DNA of 64,000 nt, taken from assembly GCA_037127315.1 (NCBI GenBank), contig JBBBDQ010001684.1, positions 5,582,501 through 5,646,500 on the forward strand, in the 5' to 3' direction. Positions within the stretch are counted from its first letter, which is position 1, and each line of letters starts with the position of its first letter. A program made the position numbers and the translations under genes. The DNA is from Ascarosepion bandense. Its lineage: Eukaryota; Mollusca; Cephalopoda; Sepiida; Sepiidae. Below are positions 10,902 to 21,951 of this stretch, piece by piece. Below the pieces are notes generated by a model. The model ran no database searches. It was given only the letters and a program-made list of their open reading frames with translations, and had not been told where the DNA came from.

Positions 10902-11165
10902 AATTTAAAAGAAATTCTTTAAAATTGAATAGAATGAAAATAATACATTTACTTTTGTCTGGACAAGTAAATGAATTGATTGAATCTGTGTTAATGGATA
11001 ACATTGTAGTCCTGTTTTGGCGTAATTTTTGTTGATTTAAAAGATAAGAAAATTCTCTGAAATTGAACAGAATGAGAAGAATACATTTGCTTTTGTCGTA
11101 AAAGTAAACGAATTGACTGGATCTGTGTAAAAGGACTGTAGACATAACACTGTCGTCCTGTTTTA
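10902..11165 (+). repeat. Tandem duplication of about 130 bp
   Basis: Unit 1 (about 10902-11026) and unit 2 (about 11036-11165) share, in order, an AAATTCT / AAATTGAA block, an AATACATTT block, a GAATTGA / GAATCTGTG block and the ending GTCCTGTTTT. Divergence is moderate. Minus-strand frames across it are not recognisable proteins. Confidence 0.75.
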
Positions 11166-11613
11166 ACATTTGCGTGACCCGTGGTCAAATTGGTATATGG
11201 GGATTTCCTGTCTTTGCATACATGAGTTTCTGATATGAACAGGCAAACAATGAGAGGGGAAATCGCTCTCATCCTCAGCAGTAAAGGGCTGTAGACTAAG
11301 TGGAAATGGATAATTGATATTATTTTCATTTCGAGCTGGTAGGACTTATACAGAGAAGGAAAATTGACTTCCCGTAGCTACCTTTGCCACCCCGGTTTGT
11401 ACCTTTTCAATAAAACCGAGGCCAAAGACGAAATCAGAAAATTATGCCCGTGATTTTGCAAGAGAGGATCCGTCCGAATTCGACGAGCTGCAACCCAATA
11501 GAACAAGACACGTCCTCGAGAAAATTTGTAAACTAATAGTGTAATACTAAAATACCAACCAGCTGATTGTGCGTCACTTAAGATTTGAATCTGTTTATAG
11601 TGTGTACGTAAAT

Positions 11614-11615
<2 letters not shown>
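11166..11615. other. Non-coding DNA, unassigned
   Basis: No recognisable domain or element end. The block at about 11380-11530 is less AT-rich than its surroundings and could be an old repeat fragment. Confidence 0.4.

Positions 11616-11665
<50 letters not shown>
11616..11665. repeat. (TA)n microsatellite
   Basis: About 25 TA units, perfect over nearly the full length. Confidence 0.95.
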
Positions 11666-11669
<4 letters not shown>

Positions 11670-11797
11670 ATGTACAACCTTGTCGTCGTAGTGTTGAATA
11701 GGTTACATTCCGTTCACTCACTACCGGGAACCGTCCCCACGCGAGTCTAGACTGATCTAGCCCATTGCTAACAGGCAGCCCTATTTCGACCGATATT

Positions 11798-13161
11798 AAA
11801 CAAACACAACGTGGGCAAAGTGGTCGAGGTTATTGAAGGATTGGCTCGGATACGCCCTAGGATTGTTTTATAGTAGTGAGAGTCCGCCGAATTGTTTGAG
11901 TTCCACATTTAATTTTGTCGTCGCCATCGTGGTTGTAGCATTTGTACAGTCAACATTGATTAGTCCAGACAGCGTTAGTCAAACAGAATTTTACAGCAGT
12001 GTTTTGACAGAAAAATTATACGTATAGGGGAAAGATTATTTGGCCAATTTTACACTCATCCAATATATAATAAACATGTAAGAGAAATAATTTTTCACTT
12101 AGACATGATATGCATTTCTAAATGAATAACAGTAGAGATATTCAGATAAAGAAATAGCCTACACCTTACAAATTCGTACAAAGTACAATTGAAGTGCCCA
12201 AGAACCGTAATCGGGAAAGAATATTTACTCAATTTTACACTCACTGAATATTTAATAAACATGTGAGAGAAAGAAATCCGCACTTACAGTTAAATGCTTT
12301 TCTAAATAGATGACAGTCCAGATATTAAACAAACACAACGTGGGCAAAGTGGTCGAGGTTATTGAAGGATTGGCTCGGATACGCCCTAGGATTGTTTTAT
12401 AGTAGTGAGAGTCCGCCGAATTGTTTGAGTTTCACATTTAATTTTGTCGTCGCCATCGTGGTTGTAGCATTTGTACAGTCAACATTGATTAGTCCAGACA
12501 GCGTTAGTCAAACAGAATTTTGAAGAATATTTACTCAATTTTACACTCACTGAATATTTAATAAACATGTGAGAGAAAGAAATCCGCACTTACAGTTAAA
12601 TGCTTTTCTAAATAGATGACAGTCCAGATATTAAACAAACACAACGTGGGCAAAGTGGTCGAGGTTATTGAAGGATTGGCTCGGATACGCCCTAGGATTG
12701 TTTTATAGTAGTGAGAGTCCGCCGAATTGTTTGAGTTCCACATTTAATTTTGTCGTCGCCATCGTGGTTGTAGCATTTGTACAGTCAACATTGATTAGTC
12801 CAGACAGCGTTAGTCAAACAGAATTTTACAGCAGTGTTTTGACAGAAAAATTATACGTATAGGGGAAAGATTATTTGGCCAATTTTACACTCATCCAATA
12901 TATAATAAACATGTAAGAGAAATAATTTTTCACTTAGACATGATATGCATTTCTAAATGAATAACAGTAGAGATATTCAGATAAAGAAATAGCCTACACC
13001 TTACAAATTCGTACAAAGTACAATTGAAGTGCCCAAGAACCGTAATCGGGAAAGAATATTTACTCAATTTTACACTCACTGAATATTTAATAAACATGTG
13101 AGAGAAAGAAATCCGCACTTACAGTTAAATGCTTTTCTAAATAGATGACAGTCCAGATATC
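11798..13161 (+). repeat. Recent tandem triplication at satellite edge
   Basis: Three consecutive units start after the word GATATT: unit 1 at about 11798-12326 (529 bp), unit 2 at about 12327-12632 (306 bp), unit 3 at about 12633-13161. Units 1 and 3 look identical over their length, including two short frames repeated without change. Unit 2 has lost about 223 bp in its middle and differs by one base seen in the retained left part. Each unit joins about 230 bp of non-satellite DNA to 185-bp satellite sequence. Confidence 0.9.
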
Positions 13162-13752
13162 CAGATACATATAGAAAAATGTCTACACTTTATTAATAGC
13201 TAAAAGTAAAATTGAACGCTCCATTAAACGTAATCGGGAAAGAATATTTGGTCATTTTTACACCTATGGAATATATAATAAACATGTGAGATAAATAAAT
13301 CAGAACTTGAACTTAATATGTTTTGTAAACGGATGACAGTAAAAATATTCAGATAGATATAAAATAAAATCTACACCTTACTAATGGCAAAAAAGTGCAG
13401 TTGAAGTGCCCATGAAAGGCAGTCGTTGAAGAATATTTGGTCAATTTTACACACACCAAATATATAATATATATGCGTAAGAAAAAATTAGCACTTGGAA
13501 TTAATACGCTTTTCTACATGGGTGACATTGCAGATATTCAGATAGATATTAAAAAATGTCTACACCTTACTAATGACTACAAAGTAAAATTGAACTGTCC
13601 ATGAACCGTAATTGGGAAAAATATTTGGTCAATTTTACACTCACAAAATATATAATAAATCTGTGAGGAAAAGAATTCCGCAGTATGCATTTCTAAATAG
13701 ATGACAGTACAGTTATTCAGATAAATATAGAGAAATTCTACGCTTTTCTAAC

Positions 13753-14609
13753 TGTTCGTGGGATCGACCCTTTGTACATAATAATAGACTCAACTGAGTG
13801 TACATATAATCCTGCCTATAGAGAGAACGGCAGAGTTGTAAAACCAGCTGGCATTTTCATCTGTTATTATGACTATGACACTGTCAGCTCTCTACTTTCG
13901 GGTAGAGAGCGCTCTCTGCTTCCGAGTAGAGAGCACTAACACAGTCGTGTTTTCGCCGAAGGGTGGAATCACGACTGGGCAAAAATAGACAGACATTTTA
14001 TGACCTGGCTATATGGCCGGTAAGACCCACAATAAAAAGACCTTGTGTCACATCTAGCCTCGTGTGGAAAGGATGGTAAATACCGTTGTCAAACCAGCTG
14101 GCATTTGCCTCTGCTACTATGACTATGACACTGTCAGCTCTCTGCCTTCGGGTAGAGAGCGCTCTCTGCTTCCGAGCAGAGAGCACTAACCCAGTCGTGT
14201 TTCCGCCGAAGGGTAGTATCACGACTGGGGAAAAATAGACAGATATTTTTGTCCTGGCTATATGGCCGGTAAGACCCACAATAAAAAGACCTTGTGTCAC
14301 ATCTAGCCTTGTGTGGGAAGGTTGGTAAATACCGTAGTAAGTCGTAAATTGGTTTATTGTTTAGTTGGAGTTTGATCTGGAATCACAGTTGTAGTTGCAG
14401 TTGCTCTGAGCTCCACTCAGCTAGAATCAGTTACCCGGACATACTATTTCATTTCAAGACTGTATATATTTATTTCTACTAATAGTATTCCTAAACTGAC
14501 TAACCCGCATTCTACTTTGTATATTACGTTCAATATAACTTACAATTTCTATCTCCATATCTGTTTTTGTTTATTATTTTGTGCGGTTCCTCACCCGGAA
14601 TCCATAACA
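13753..14609. mobile_element. Solo LTR, 857 bp, with 5-bp target duplication
   Basis: The interval starts TGTTCGTGGG and ends CCATAACA, with TGTT/AACA inverted ends. It is flanked by CTAAC at 13748-13752 and again at 14610-14614, and removing it restores a normal satellite monomer. Internally it holds a 250-bp direct duplication (about 13841-14340) with strong hairpins. The right part (about 14340-14600) lacks repeats. There is no gag-pol sequence, so it is a solo LTR of an LTR retrotransposon; the superfamily cannot be told. The minus-strand frame at 13998-14300 is an artefact of the internal duplication. Confidence 0.85.
13841..14340 (+). repeat. Two direct 250-bp repeats inside the solo LTR
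   Basis: Unit 1 starts at AAACCAGCTGGCATTT near 13842 and unit 2 at the same word near 14091. Each holds three inverted repeats: 13887-13895/13902-13910, 13911-13919/13926-13934, and 13942-13949/13970-13977 in unit 1, with counterparts about 250 bp downstream. Confidence 0.9.
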
Positions 14610-15897
14610 CTAACGGCTACAAATTACAATTGAACTGTCTATGAAAACTAATCGGGAATGAATATTTAGTCAATTTGTCACTCACATGTGAGAGAAAGAA
14701 ATTCGCATTTGAAAATAATAAGCTCTTCTAAATGAATGACGGTATAGTTATTCAGGTAGATGTATAAAGAAAAGTCTTCACTAATGGCTACAAAGTTCAA
14801 CTGAACTATCCATGAAACATAATCGAGAAAGAATATTTGATTACTTTTACACTAACGGAATATATAATAAAAATGTAAGATAAATAAATTGACATCAACA
14901 AGCTTTTCTGAATAGATGAGTGCACAAATATTTGGATACATATAAAACGGTTCACAGTTTGCTAATGATTACGAAGAACAATTGAACTGTCCATGAAAGG
15001 TAATCAGAAATGTATATTTGAGAAAGTTTACACTCACAGATTATGTAATAAACACGTGAGACAAAAAATTCGCACTTTTCCTTGACAAGATTTTGAAATG
15101 AATAACAGTACAGATTTTCAGATAGATATAAAAAATGTCACACAAAGAAATAAAAAAGAATTGAACTCTCCTTGAAATATGACCAGGAAAACTATTTCGT
15201 GAATTTTAAAATCACAGAATATATGATAAATATGTGTCATAAAAAACATATAACCATATCAAGATTTTCTAAATGGATGAGAGTACAGATATTCCAATAG
15301 ATATAAAACAAATCACACTTCACTAAAGGCTGCAAAAACAATTGAACTGACATGAAGAAAGATTATTTGGTGAATTTTACACTCACATAATATATAACAT
15401 ATAAATTTCATGTGAAAAAAAGAAATCCGCACTTGAAATTAACAAGCTTTTTCTAAATCGATCACAGTACAGATAGTAGAATAATACTAATCCTTTATAA
15501 TCTCTACTTATCGGTGCTAAAGAACAATTTGAACTGTGGCTGAAAATTGACGAGGAGAGAATATTTGGTGAAATTTACAGAATAACAGAATAAATAATAA
15601 TCATTTTCGCACTTTATCTAAAGAAGTTTATTTAAATGAATGACAGTATAGATAATATTATAGATATAAAAAAAAGTAACACTTTACTAATGGCTACAAA
15701 GAATATTTGAACTGTCCATGAAAGGGAATCAGGAAAGGATATCTGGTGAATCTTACACTAAAACAATATATAAAATACGTCAGAGAAAGTAATTTGCACT
15801 TGATTGTACCAAGAATTGGTAAATGGATGATACTACTGATATTCTTTGAGATAAAAAGTTACATTTTACTAAGCGCTATAAAGAAGAATTGAACTGT

Positions 15898-15900
<3 letters not shown>

Positions 15901-15959
<59 letters not shown>
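15901..15959. repeat. (TA)n microsatellite inside satellite monomer
   Basis: About 29-30 TA units interrupt a 185-bp monomer just after ATTGAACTGTCCA. Normal monomer sequence (AGAGAATATTTGGTGAATTT) resumes at about 15962. Confidence 0.95.
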
Positions 15960-15962
<3 letters not shown>

Positions 15963-16381
15963 GAGAGAATATTTGGTGAATTTTACACGGACAGAATATA
16001 TAATGTATATGTGAGAGAAAGTAACCCTCTATTGAAATTGAGATTTCTAAATGCGTGACAGTTCAGTTTAAATGTCACAATTTACCGAGAGCTGCAAAAA
16101 ATATTGACCTGTCCAGGAAAAGCAATCAGGAAAATATTTCTTGTATATTACACTCATGGAATATATAATAATCATGTGTCAGAAAAAATCTGCATATGAA
16201 CTTAACAAACTTTTCTAAATTGATGGCAGTACATATATTCGGATAGATAAAAATAGTCACACTTTACAAAGTGCTATAAAATTATTGAAATGTTCATAGA
16301 ATGTTATCAAAAAAGAATATTTTCTAAGAAAGAAAGAAATCCACACTTGACGATAACAAACTTACTATAATTTTACTAAGT

Positions 16382-17065
16382 TTCCTGTCTGAAACCATCC
16401 TGCACATATATAAGTCTACCATCCGCCTTTGCATTGAATACTGCTGCCATATCTGGTCGGGTGCCCCTGCTATTCACCTAGGGCTCTTTGACAAAATCCA
16501 ACGGAGAATTTGTAATGTGATCGATCCCGACTTGGCAGCTCAGATGCAGTCACTTTCTCACCGGCGTAATGTGGATTCCCTGTGTCTCTTCTACACATAC
16601 TTTCACGGCTTCTTCTCCGATGAACTTAGCTCACTGGTGTCCCCTATGTATGAATTTACTCTAGCCACTAGATTAGCAACTAGGTCCCACCTTTGTACTG
16701 TGAAACCAATAAAATGTAAACGCAACTGATACTCTATCAGCTTCTTTTATCGCACTTCCTGCCTGTGGAATTCCCTTCCGTTTGTTTGCTTCCCCGACAA
16801 CTACAATCTCCAAGAATTTAAGTGTTAATTCAATATCCGTCGCCTATATCACTGACTTGCATCCTCTCTCTCTCTCTCTCTTTCTCTCTCTCATGCTCCT
16901 TTCTCCGTCCACTCTACTTTCATCACATCAGTATTCTCATCCTTTTCTTAACCACTTCCTGACACTCCATATAACCTGTCACTCTTTCTCATAACTTTCC
17001 TTCTATCTAATCCCCCTGTGCACCAATGGCAATAAACTGCCTTGCTTGGGGCGATATTATTATAT
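16382..17065 (+). pseudogene. Jockey/CR1-like LINE 3' end, 5'-truncated
   Basis: The plus strand shows the LINE C-terminal blocks in order: 'IEYCCHIWSGAPAIH', 'FDKIQRRICNVIDPDLA', 'QSLSHRRNV', 'SLCLFYTYFHGFFSDE', 'ATRLATRSH', then a frameshifted 'FYRTSCLWNSLPF' and 'NLQEFKC'. Only 16517-16729 stays open. After the coding end is a CT-rich tract (about 16866-16893) and a 3' UTR containing 'CTGCCTTGCTTGGGGCGA', then an A-rich end. It is inserted in a satellite monomer at the TTTACTAA / GGCTA position. A related copy on the opposite strand lies at 17738-18318. Confidence 0.8.
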
Positions 17066-17737
17066 ATAAAAAAGGGCTATAAATATCGATTGAACTCTCA
17101 ATGAAAGGAAATCAAGACAAAATATTTGGTCAGTTATATTCAAACAGAATAAATAATAATCATCTAAGAGAAAGAATTCCGAACTTAATCTTAAGAAGTT
17201 TTCTTAAATGGATGACATTTCAAATATTATTTTAGATATAGTCATACTTTAATAAGGTATACAAAGAATAACTAAACTGTCCATGAAAGGTAATCAGGAA
17301 AAAATATCTGGTAAATTTTACACTCACAGAATATATAAAATCATGCCAGAGAAATAAATTCGCACTTGATCATAACAAAATCTTTTAAATGGGTGACAGT
17401 ACAGATATTTGAAATTTTAAAATATCCAATTTTAGTTACGACTACAAAAAGAATTGAACTTTTAAATTGTTAAGTTCAAGTGCGTAATATGTTTACTCTC
17501 ATATGTATATTATATATTCAGCAAGTGTAGAATTCACTAAATATTTGAACTTTCCAGGAAGTTTGACTATTTTTATATGTATATGAATATCTGTACAGTC
17601 ATCCATTTTAAAATTTTGTTAAGGTCAAGGGCGGATTTTCTTTCATTAACATGTTTATTATCGGTAGTGCAAAATTCGCCAAATGTTCTTTCCTGATTAA
17701 CTTTCATGGACAGCTAAATTGTTCTTTTTTTTAATCA

Positions 17738-18318
17738 TTTCATCCCAAGCAAGGCATTCCACTGCCACTATAGCGCAGGGGGTTACATAGAGCGATTGGA
17801 TATAGGAAATGTCAGAAGGAGGGTGACAGATGAGTAAGGCGGTACTTAGGAAAAGTGTTTGAGATAATTGGTGCGAGTTAATGTGTTAGGAGGTGTCTAT
17901 TGACCTTACATTTAAACTCCTGGAGGTTGTAGCCGTCGGGGAAGCAAGTATGCGGAAGAGAATTCCACAGGCGGGAAGTGTGAGAAAAGAAGCTGTTGGA
18001 GTAGAACTTGCGGTTACATTTTATCGGTTTCACTGTAAAAGGGTGGGACCTAGTTGCTAATCTAGTATCTCGTGCAAATTCGTACCTAGGGGGGCACCAG
18101 TGATCTAAGTTCATCGGAGCAGAAGGCATGAAAGTATTTATAGAAGAGGCACAGGGAAGCCACGTCACGCCGGTGAGAGAGTGACTGCAGGCGGTCAGCC
18201 AAATCGGTATCGATCACATTACAGATTCTCCGTTGTATTTTGTCAAGAACCCCGAGGAGAATAGCAGGGGCACCCGACCAGATGTGGCAGCAGTATACAC
18301 GGGCGGATGGTAGATTTT
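17738..18318 (-). pseudogene. Jockey/CR1-like LINE 3' end (minus strand)
   Basis: On the minus strand, in order: 'YCCHIWSGAPAIL', 'LDKIQRRICNVIDTDLA', 'LQSLSHRR', 'ASLCLFYKYFHAFCSDEL', 'TRLATRSHPFTVKPIKCNRK', 'FFSHTSRLWNSLPHTCFPDG' and 'YNLQEFKCKVNRHLLTH', with a stop after the last block. The frame at 17878-18168 covers the end intact. The 3' UTR includes the complement of CCTTGCTTGGGATGAA and ends in an A run. It is better preserved than the copy at 16382-17065, and its start lies about 30 bases further in. No RT domain remains. Confidence 0.85.
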
Positions 18319-18467
18319 TGCAACATTTAAAAAGTGTGACATTTATTTAAATGTATCCGAATATCTGTATTGTCATCTATTTAGCAAGTAAAATTCTCTA
18401 TTAGAGAAAAATTGACCAAATATTTCATGGAGAGTTCTATTATTCTTTGTAGCATTTAGTAAAGTTT

Positions 18468-18471
<4 letters not shown>

Positions 18472-18509
<38 letters not shown>
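18472..18509. repeat. (TA)n microsatellite
   Basis: About 19 TA units within the inverted satellite block. Confidence 0.9.
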
Positions 18510-19659
18510 TATCACTGATTTAGAAAAAGCTTGTTAAGTTTAAGTGCGGATTTCTTCTGTTCACAGGTTTTTATATATTCTGTGAATAAAAAATTCACCA
18601 AATATTCTTTCCTGATTACTTTGTTTGGCCGTTCAGTTGTTATTTGTAGACCTTAGTAAAGTGTGACTTTACTATATCAATCCGAATATCTGTAGAGCCA
18701 TCCATTTAGAAAAGCGTATGTGGCTTTCTTTCTCTCCAATGTTTATTTTATAATATGTGAGTTTTTAAGTTCATATGCGATGTTTGTGAATATATATAAT
18801 TCACCAAAAAATTCCTGACTACCTTTCGCGGACAGTTCAATGATTCTTTGTAGACATTAGTAAAATGTGATATTTTTATATCTATTCTACCATCTGTACT
18901 GTCATCTTTTTCCAAAAGATCGTTAATGCCAAGAGAGGATTCTTTTCGCTCACATTATTATTATATATTCTACAAAGGACATTTGACTTGTCCATGAAAG
19001 GTAATCAGAAAATAACATTTAGTGAATGATACAATCACAAAATATATAATGAACATGTAAGACAGGAAATTCCGCGATTGTGCATAATACGTGCTTGTAA
19101 ATGGATGACAGTGCAGATATTCAGATAGGTATATAAACAATATTCACTCATTACTATGGACTACAAAGGACTATTGAACTGTTCATTAAAATTAATCATG
19201 AAAGAGCATATGGTGAATTTTTACAGGAAATTTCGCTTGTCCTTAAGATGTTTATATAAATGGATGACAACATAGATATTCGGATTGATATATTGAAGTC
19301 ACGTCGTAATAAAGATAAGAAAGGACCACTGAAACATCTCGTGAAGGTAATCAAGAAAGAATATATAGTGAATTTTACACTCACAGGATATATAATATAC
19401 AAGTGAGAGAAATTGAATGTGGCGCTTAACCTTAAAACAGATTTTGTAAATGGAGTAATGTACAGATATTCGGATAGATAAAAAAAATCACACATTACTA
19501 AGTGTTATAATTAGAAAATAATATTTGGTGAATTTTACGCGTAGAGAATATATAATAAATATGTGAGAGAAAGGAAATTCCACGCTTGTCCTTAACATGT
19601 TTTTGTAAATGGATGGCAGTATAGATATTCGAATTTGTATATGAAAGTCAAACCTTAAT

Positions 19660-19966
19660 TGTTGGGGCGCTCTCCACCTTTCCACGGAAATGGACTATTC
19701 GATTCACTATATAAAATAGTAGTTATTATACCTCCAGGAAGGAAGTCGAGTGAGCGAGTTAGTCTGGTATTTCCGGTATTGCACCGGAAGTGTTCTACTA
19801 GTCAATCTATCACGTCTCTACGACGATACTCTATACTAATTACCTTGTTCTGTATTCTGCTGATCCTCACCTCGGGTAAATACTTCTCTTTCCTGTCAAT
19901 ACACCTACTTTTATACTATTACGTTGTTTTGTATTATTTCACATAATTCTGTTACCCGACGTAACA
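19660..19966. mobile_element. Solo LTR, 307 bp, with 5-bp target duplication
   Basis: Starts TGTTGGGGCG and ends CGTAACA, with TGTT/AACA ends. TTAAT occurs at 19655-19659 and again at 19967-19971, and removal restores a satellite monomer. A TATA-like CTATATAAAATAG lies near 19707, so the LTR probably reads on the plus strand. No internal retroelement sequence is present. The plus-strand frame at 19659-19946 is a chance frame in the LTR. Confidence 0.85.
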
Positions 19967-20190
19967 TTAATAAAGATTATAAAGGAAAATTGAAACATCT
20001 AGAGATGGTAACGAGGAAAGAATATTTGGTGAATATTATACTCATGAAACATATAACAGTAATTGAGATAGAGGAAATTCGCGCTTAACTTGTTTAAAAA
20101 GCTATTGTTAATGGATGACATTACAATGATTAGGATTGGTTTCAGAAAAGCTGCACTTTACTAAGGGCTTCTTTTGAAATATCTTAGAAA

Positions 20191-20418
20191 TGTTGTAAGC
20201 GTTATCCACTTAACTATGAACTCTTCCTACCAGTATATTAACTGAGAGTTAATCACTCTCGTGGCTTCAGTTCAGCTCAGCACAGTCTGTCTGTCACTAG
20301 TAAGCCAAGGTTCTGTTTACTCTGTTCTCTTATATCTATGTTTGACTTAATATATGTTGTTAACCATACCACCGTGTTTCGGGTTATCATTTATTGGTCC
20401 CATCACTGGTCCACATCA
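20191..20418. mobile_element. Solo LTR, 228 bp, with 4-bp target duplication
   Basis: Starts TGTTGTAAGC and ends TGGTCCACATCA. GAAA occurs at 20187-20190 and 20419-20422. Outside it the satellite monomer reads through from CTTAGAAA to GTTAATCAGGAAAG. The short length and 4-bp duplication fit a gypsy-like LTR, but no coding region is available to prove it. Confidence 0.7.
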
Positions 20419-20720
20419 GAAAGTTAATCAGGAAAGATATTTGATGAATTTTACAGTCATTGCTCATATAATAAACATGTGAGAGAAAGTAAATCTGTAC
20501 TTAAACTACTTCAGAAACTTTTGTCAATGGATGAACGAACATTAATTAGGATTGATATAAATCTCTTTACTACAAAGGAAAATTGAAATATCTACGGAAG
20601 TTAGCGAGGAAAAAAACGGAATTTTACACAAACTGATTATTTAATAAACATGTGAAATAAAGAAATTCTGTGCTTGTTCTTAACATGTTTTTGTAAATAG
20701 ATGAGAGTATAGATATTTTA

Positions 20721-20969
20721 ATCTTGGAATTATTTCGAACTTTTGTTTTCATCTTGGTTGATAAAGGTGTTATGTGATATAGGTGTTATGACACTTGCCA
20801 TAATTTGATGTAGGTGTTATAATAGACGGTTCAAAATACAGTTGAAAGGTAATATGTATTCGAAAAGCTAAGTAAAGTATTCAGATAGAGAAAGTCTCCG
20901 TTAAAAAAGAAGAAAGAGTACTGAACAATGATGTACTGTCATCCCTCCCCCACATGGCAATGAATGCCA
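20721..20969. other. Non-coding DNA after satellite
   Basis: The word GGTGTTAT recurs three to four times within about 60 bases (20767-20820), a small degenerate tandem. Nothing else is recognised. Confidence 0.5.
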
Positions 20970-21352
20970 CAAAAACGAAGAGACTTGAAGCGACAGAGTT
21001 GTAGTCCTACAGTATGTTGCTGGTGATGCTATCGACCGAACATATGTGCAACGACTAATTTTTAACGAAATAGAAGCAAATAACTACTTAAAATCAGGAA
21101 AAAAAAGCAGCTCATATTTCTGGGATGCATGATAAGGAGGGATGGCTTGGAAAATTTGATACTCACAAGACAGAATGCGATCAAGAGGGACACAGGAGAA
21201 CAGCGTATAAGCTACCTGATGAACTTAAGTAAATGGATGATGGACCAGTATTTAGAAGTAATTAAATGAAAACATTTATTAAGATCTACAAAGGTAAAGA
21301 AATTACGGCAAGCCATGATCGCTTACGTCCTCAAGAAAAACGGTACATAATG
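20970..21352 (+). pseudogene. RTE-like LINE C-terminal fragment
   Basis: Translating the plus strand in pieces gives 'KRLEATEL' near 20980, then a deletion and frameshift, then 'LLFLGCMIRRDGLENLILTR', 'EQRISYLMNLSKWMM' and 'LRQAMIAYVLKKNGT' before a TAA at about 21350. These match the end of the RTE-like protein seen on the minus strand at 7206-7595, including the terminal GT. Several stops and shifts break it. The endonuclease and RT domains are absent, so it is a 5'-truncated remnant abutting the satellite. Confidence 0.75.
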
Positions 21353-21504
21353 AAAGAGTTGTTAACTGGATTTTACAAGAATAATATTTATTTTATGCTT
21401 ACAACGAGTCTATTTGCCGATATGAGTTTGTGATGTCATAGGTTAACAACAGTATAAGTTTCTACTACTTTCTACGAAAATGTTTCGAGAAATATTTTTG
21501 ATAC

Positions 21505-21801
21505 TGTTGTGGCGTAATCTTCGTCGCCAAGTTTTTGTGGCCTGTTGAGCCAGGAAGAAGAACACAGAAACAGGAACGTAGTTTCAAACAGTGTATTAGA
21601 ATAACAACACCATATATACAAAGTAAAGTATTAGTAATCAGCAAAATAGAAAGTGTAAGTCCAAACAGGATAGTTACGCTGCGTCTAGACTTCCTTATGA
21701 CTGCGTCACAGCTGCCGTCCTAGCTGCGTCCTCGGAAGACATTCAGATTATTATATATTGATGGCGGAAGAGTCCATTCCTATAGATAGGGCGCCATAAC
21801 A
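21505..21801. mobile_element. Possible LTR, 297 bp
   Basis: Starts TGTTGTGG and ends CCATAACA, so the ends are inverted repeats with one mismatch in eight. The size fits a short LTR. The 5-base flanks (GATAC and TATAT) do not match, so a target duplication is not seen. No coding frame inside is credible. Confidence 0.4.
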
Positions 21802-21951
21802 TATATGGAATCCTAGAAGTGCAGTAATCAAGGAATTTGCATTTATATTTAAAAACATAAATTATCTTATAAAACCAATAGTTTAAGAAAAGGACGTTTT
21901 ATTCTATGAGGTCTTATGACATTTCATAGAGGTAATAATTCTATTATTATA

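Larger units (their letters stand above)
17465..18982 (-). repeat. Inverted block of the 185-bp satellite
   Basis: Between about 17465 and 18982 the satellite words appear as reverse complements, for example CATCCATTTTAAAATTTTGT, then TTAACATGTTTATTATCGG. Before and after it the plus orientation holds. The left switch is next to AATTGAACTTTTAAATTGTT; the right switch is near TATATATTCTACAAAGGACA. The block carries the minus-strand LINE end and a TA run. Confidence 0.8.
12028..20720 (+). repeat. Diverged satellite, about 185-bp monomer
   Basis: A recurring monomer contains, in order, a GAATATTTGGTGAATTTTAC block, a 'CACTCACAGAATATATAATA' block, 'AACATGTGAGAGAAAGAAAT', 'CCGCACTTG', 'CTTTTCTAAATGGATGACAG', 'TACAGATATTCAGATAGATA', 'ACACTTTACTAATGGCTAC' and 'AATTGAACTGTCCATGAAAG'. 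Spacing of the ATGTGAGAGAAAG block is about 175-190 bp in uninterrupted parts (for example 13089, 13276, 13466, 13647; 14683, 14867, 15048, 15225). Divergence between monomers is substantial. The array is cut by LTRs, LINE ends and TA runs, and 17465-18982 is inverted. Confidence 0.85.

Noticed and set aside
11833..12862. Two identical 64-residue frames suggesting a duplicated small gene
   Set aside because: They come from a nearly identical DNA triplication. The middle copy is truncated and there is no recognised domain.
19659..19946. 95-residue plus-strand frame as a possible gene
   Set aside because: It lies almost wholly within a solo LTR bounded by a TTAAT duplication, and no domain is recognisable.
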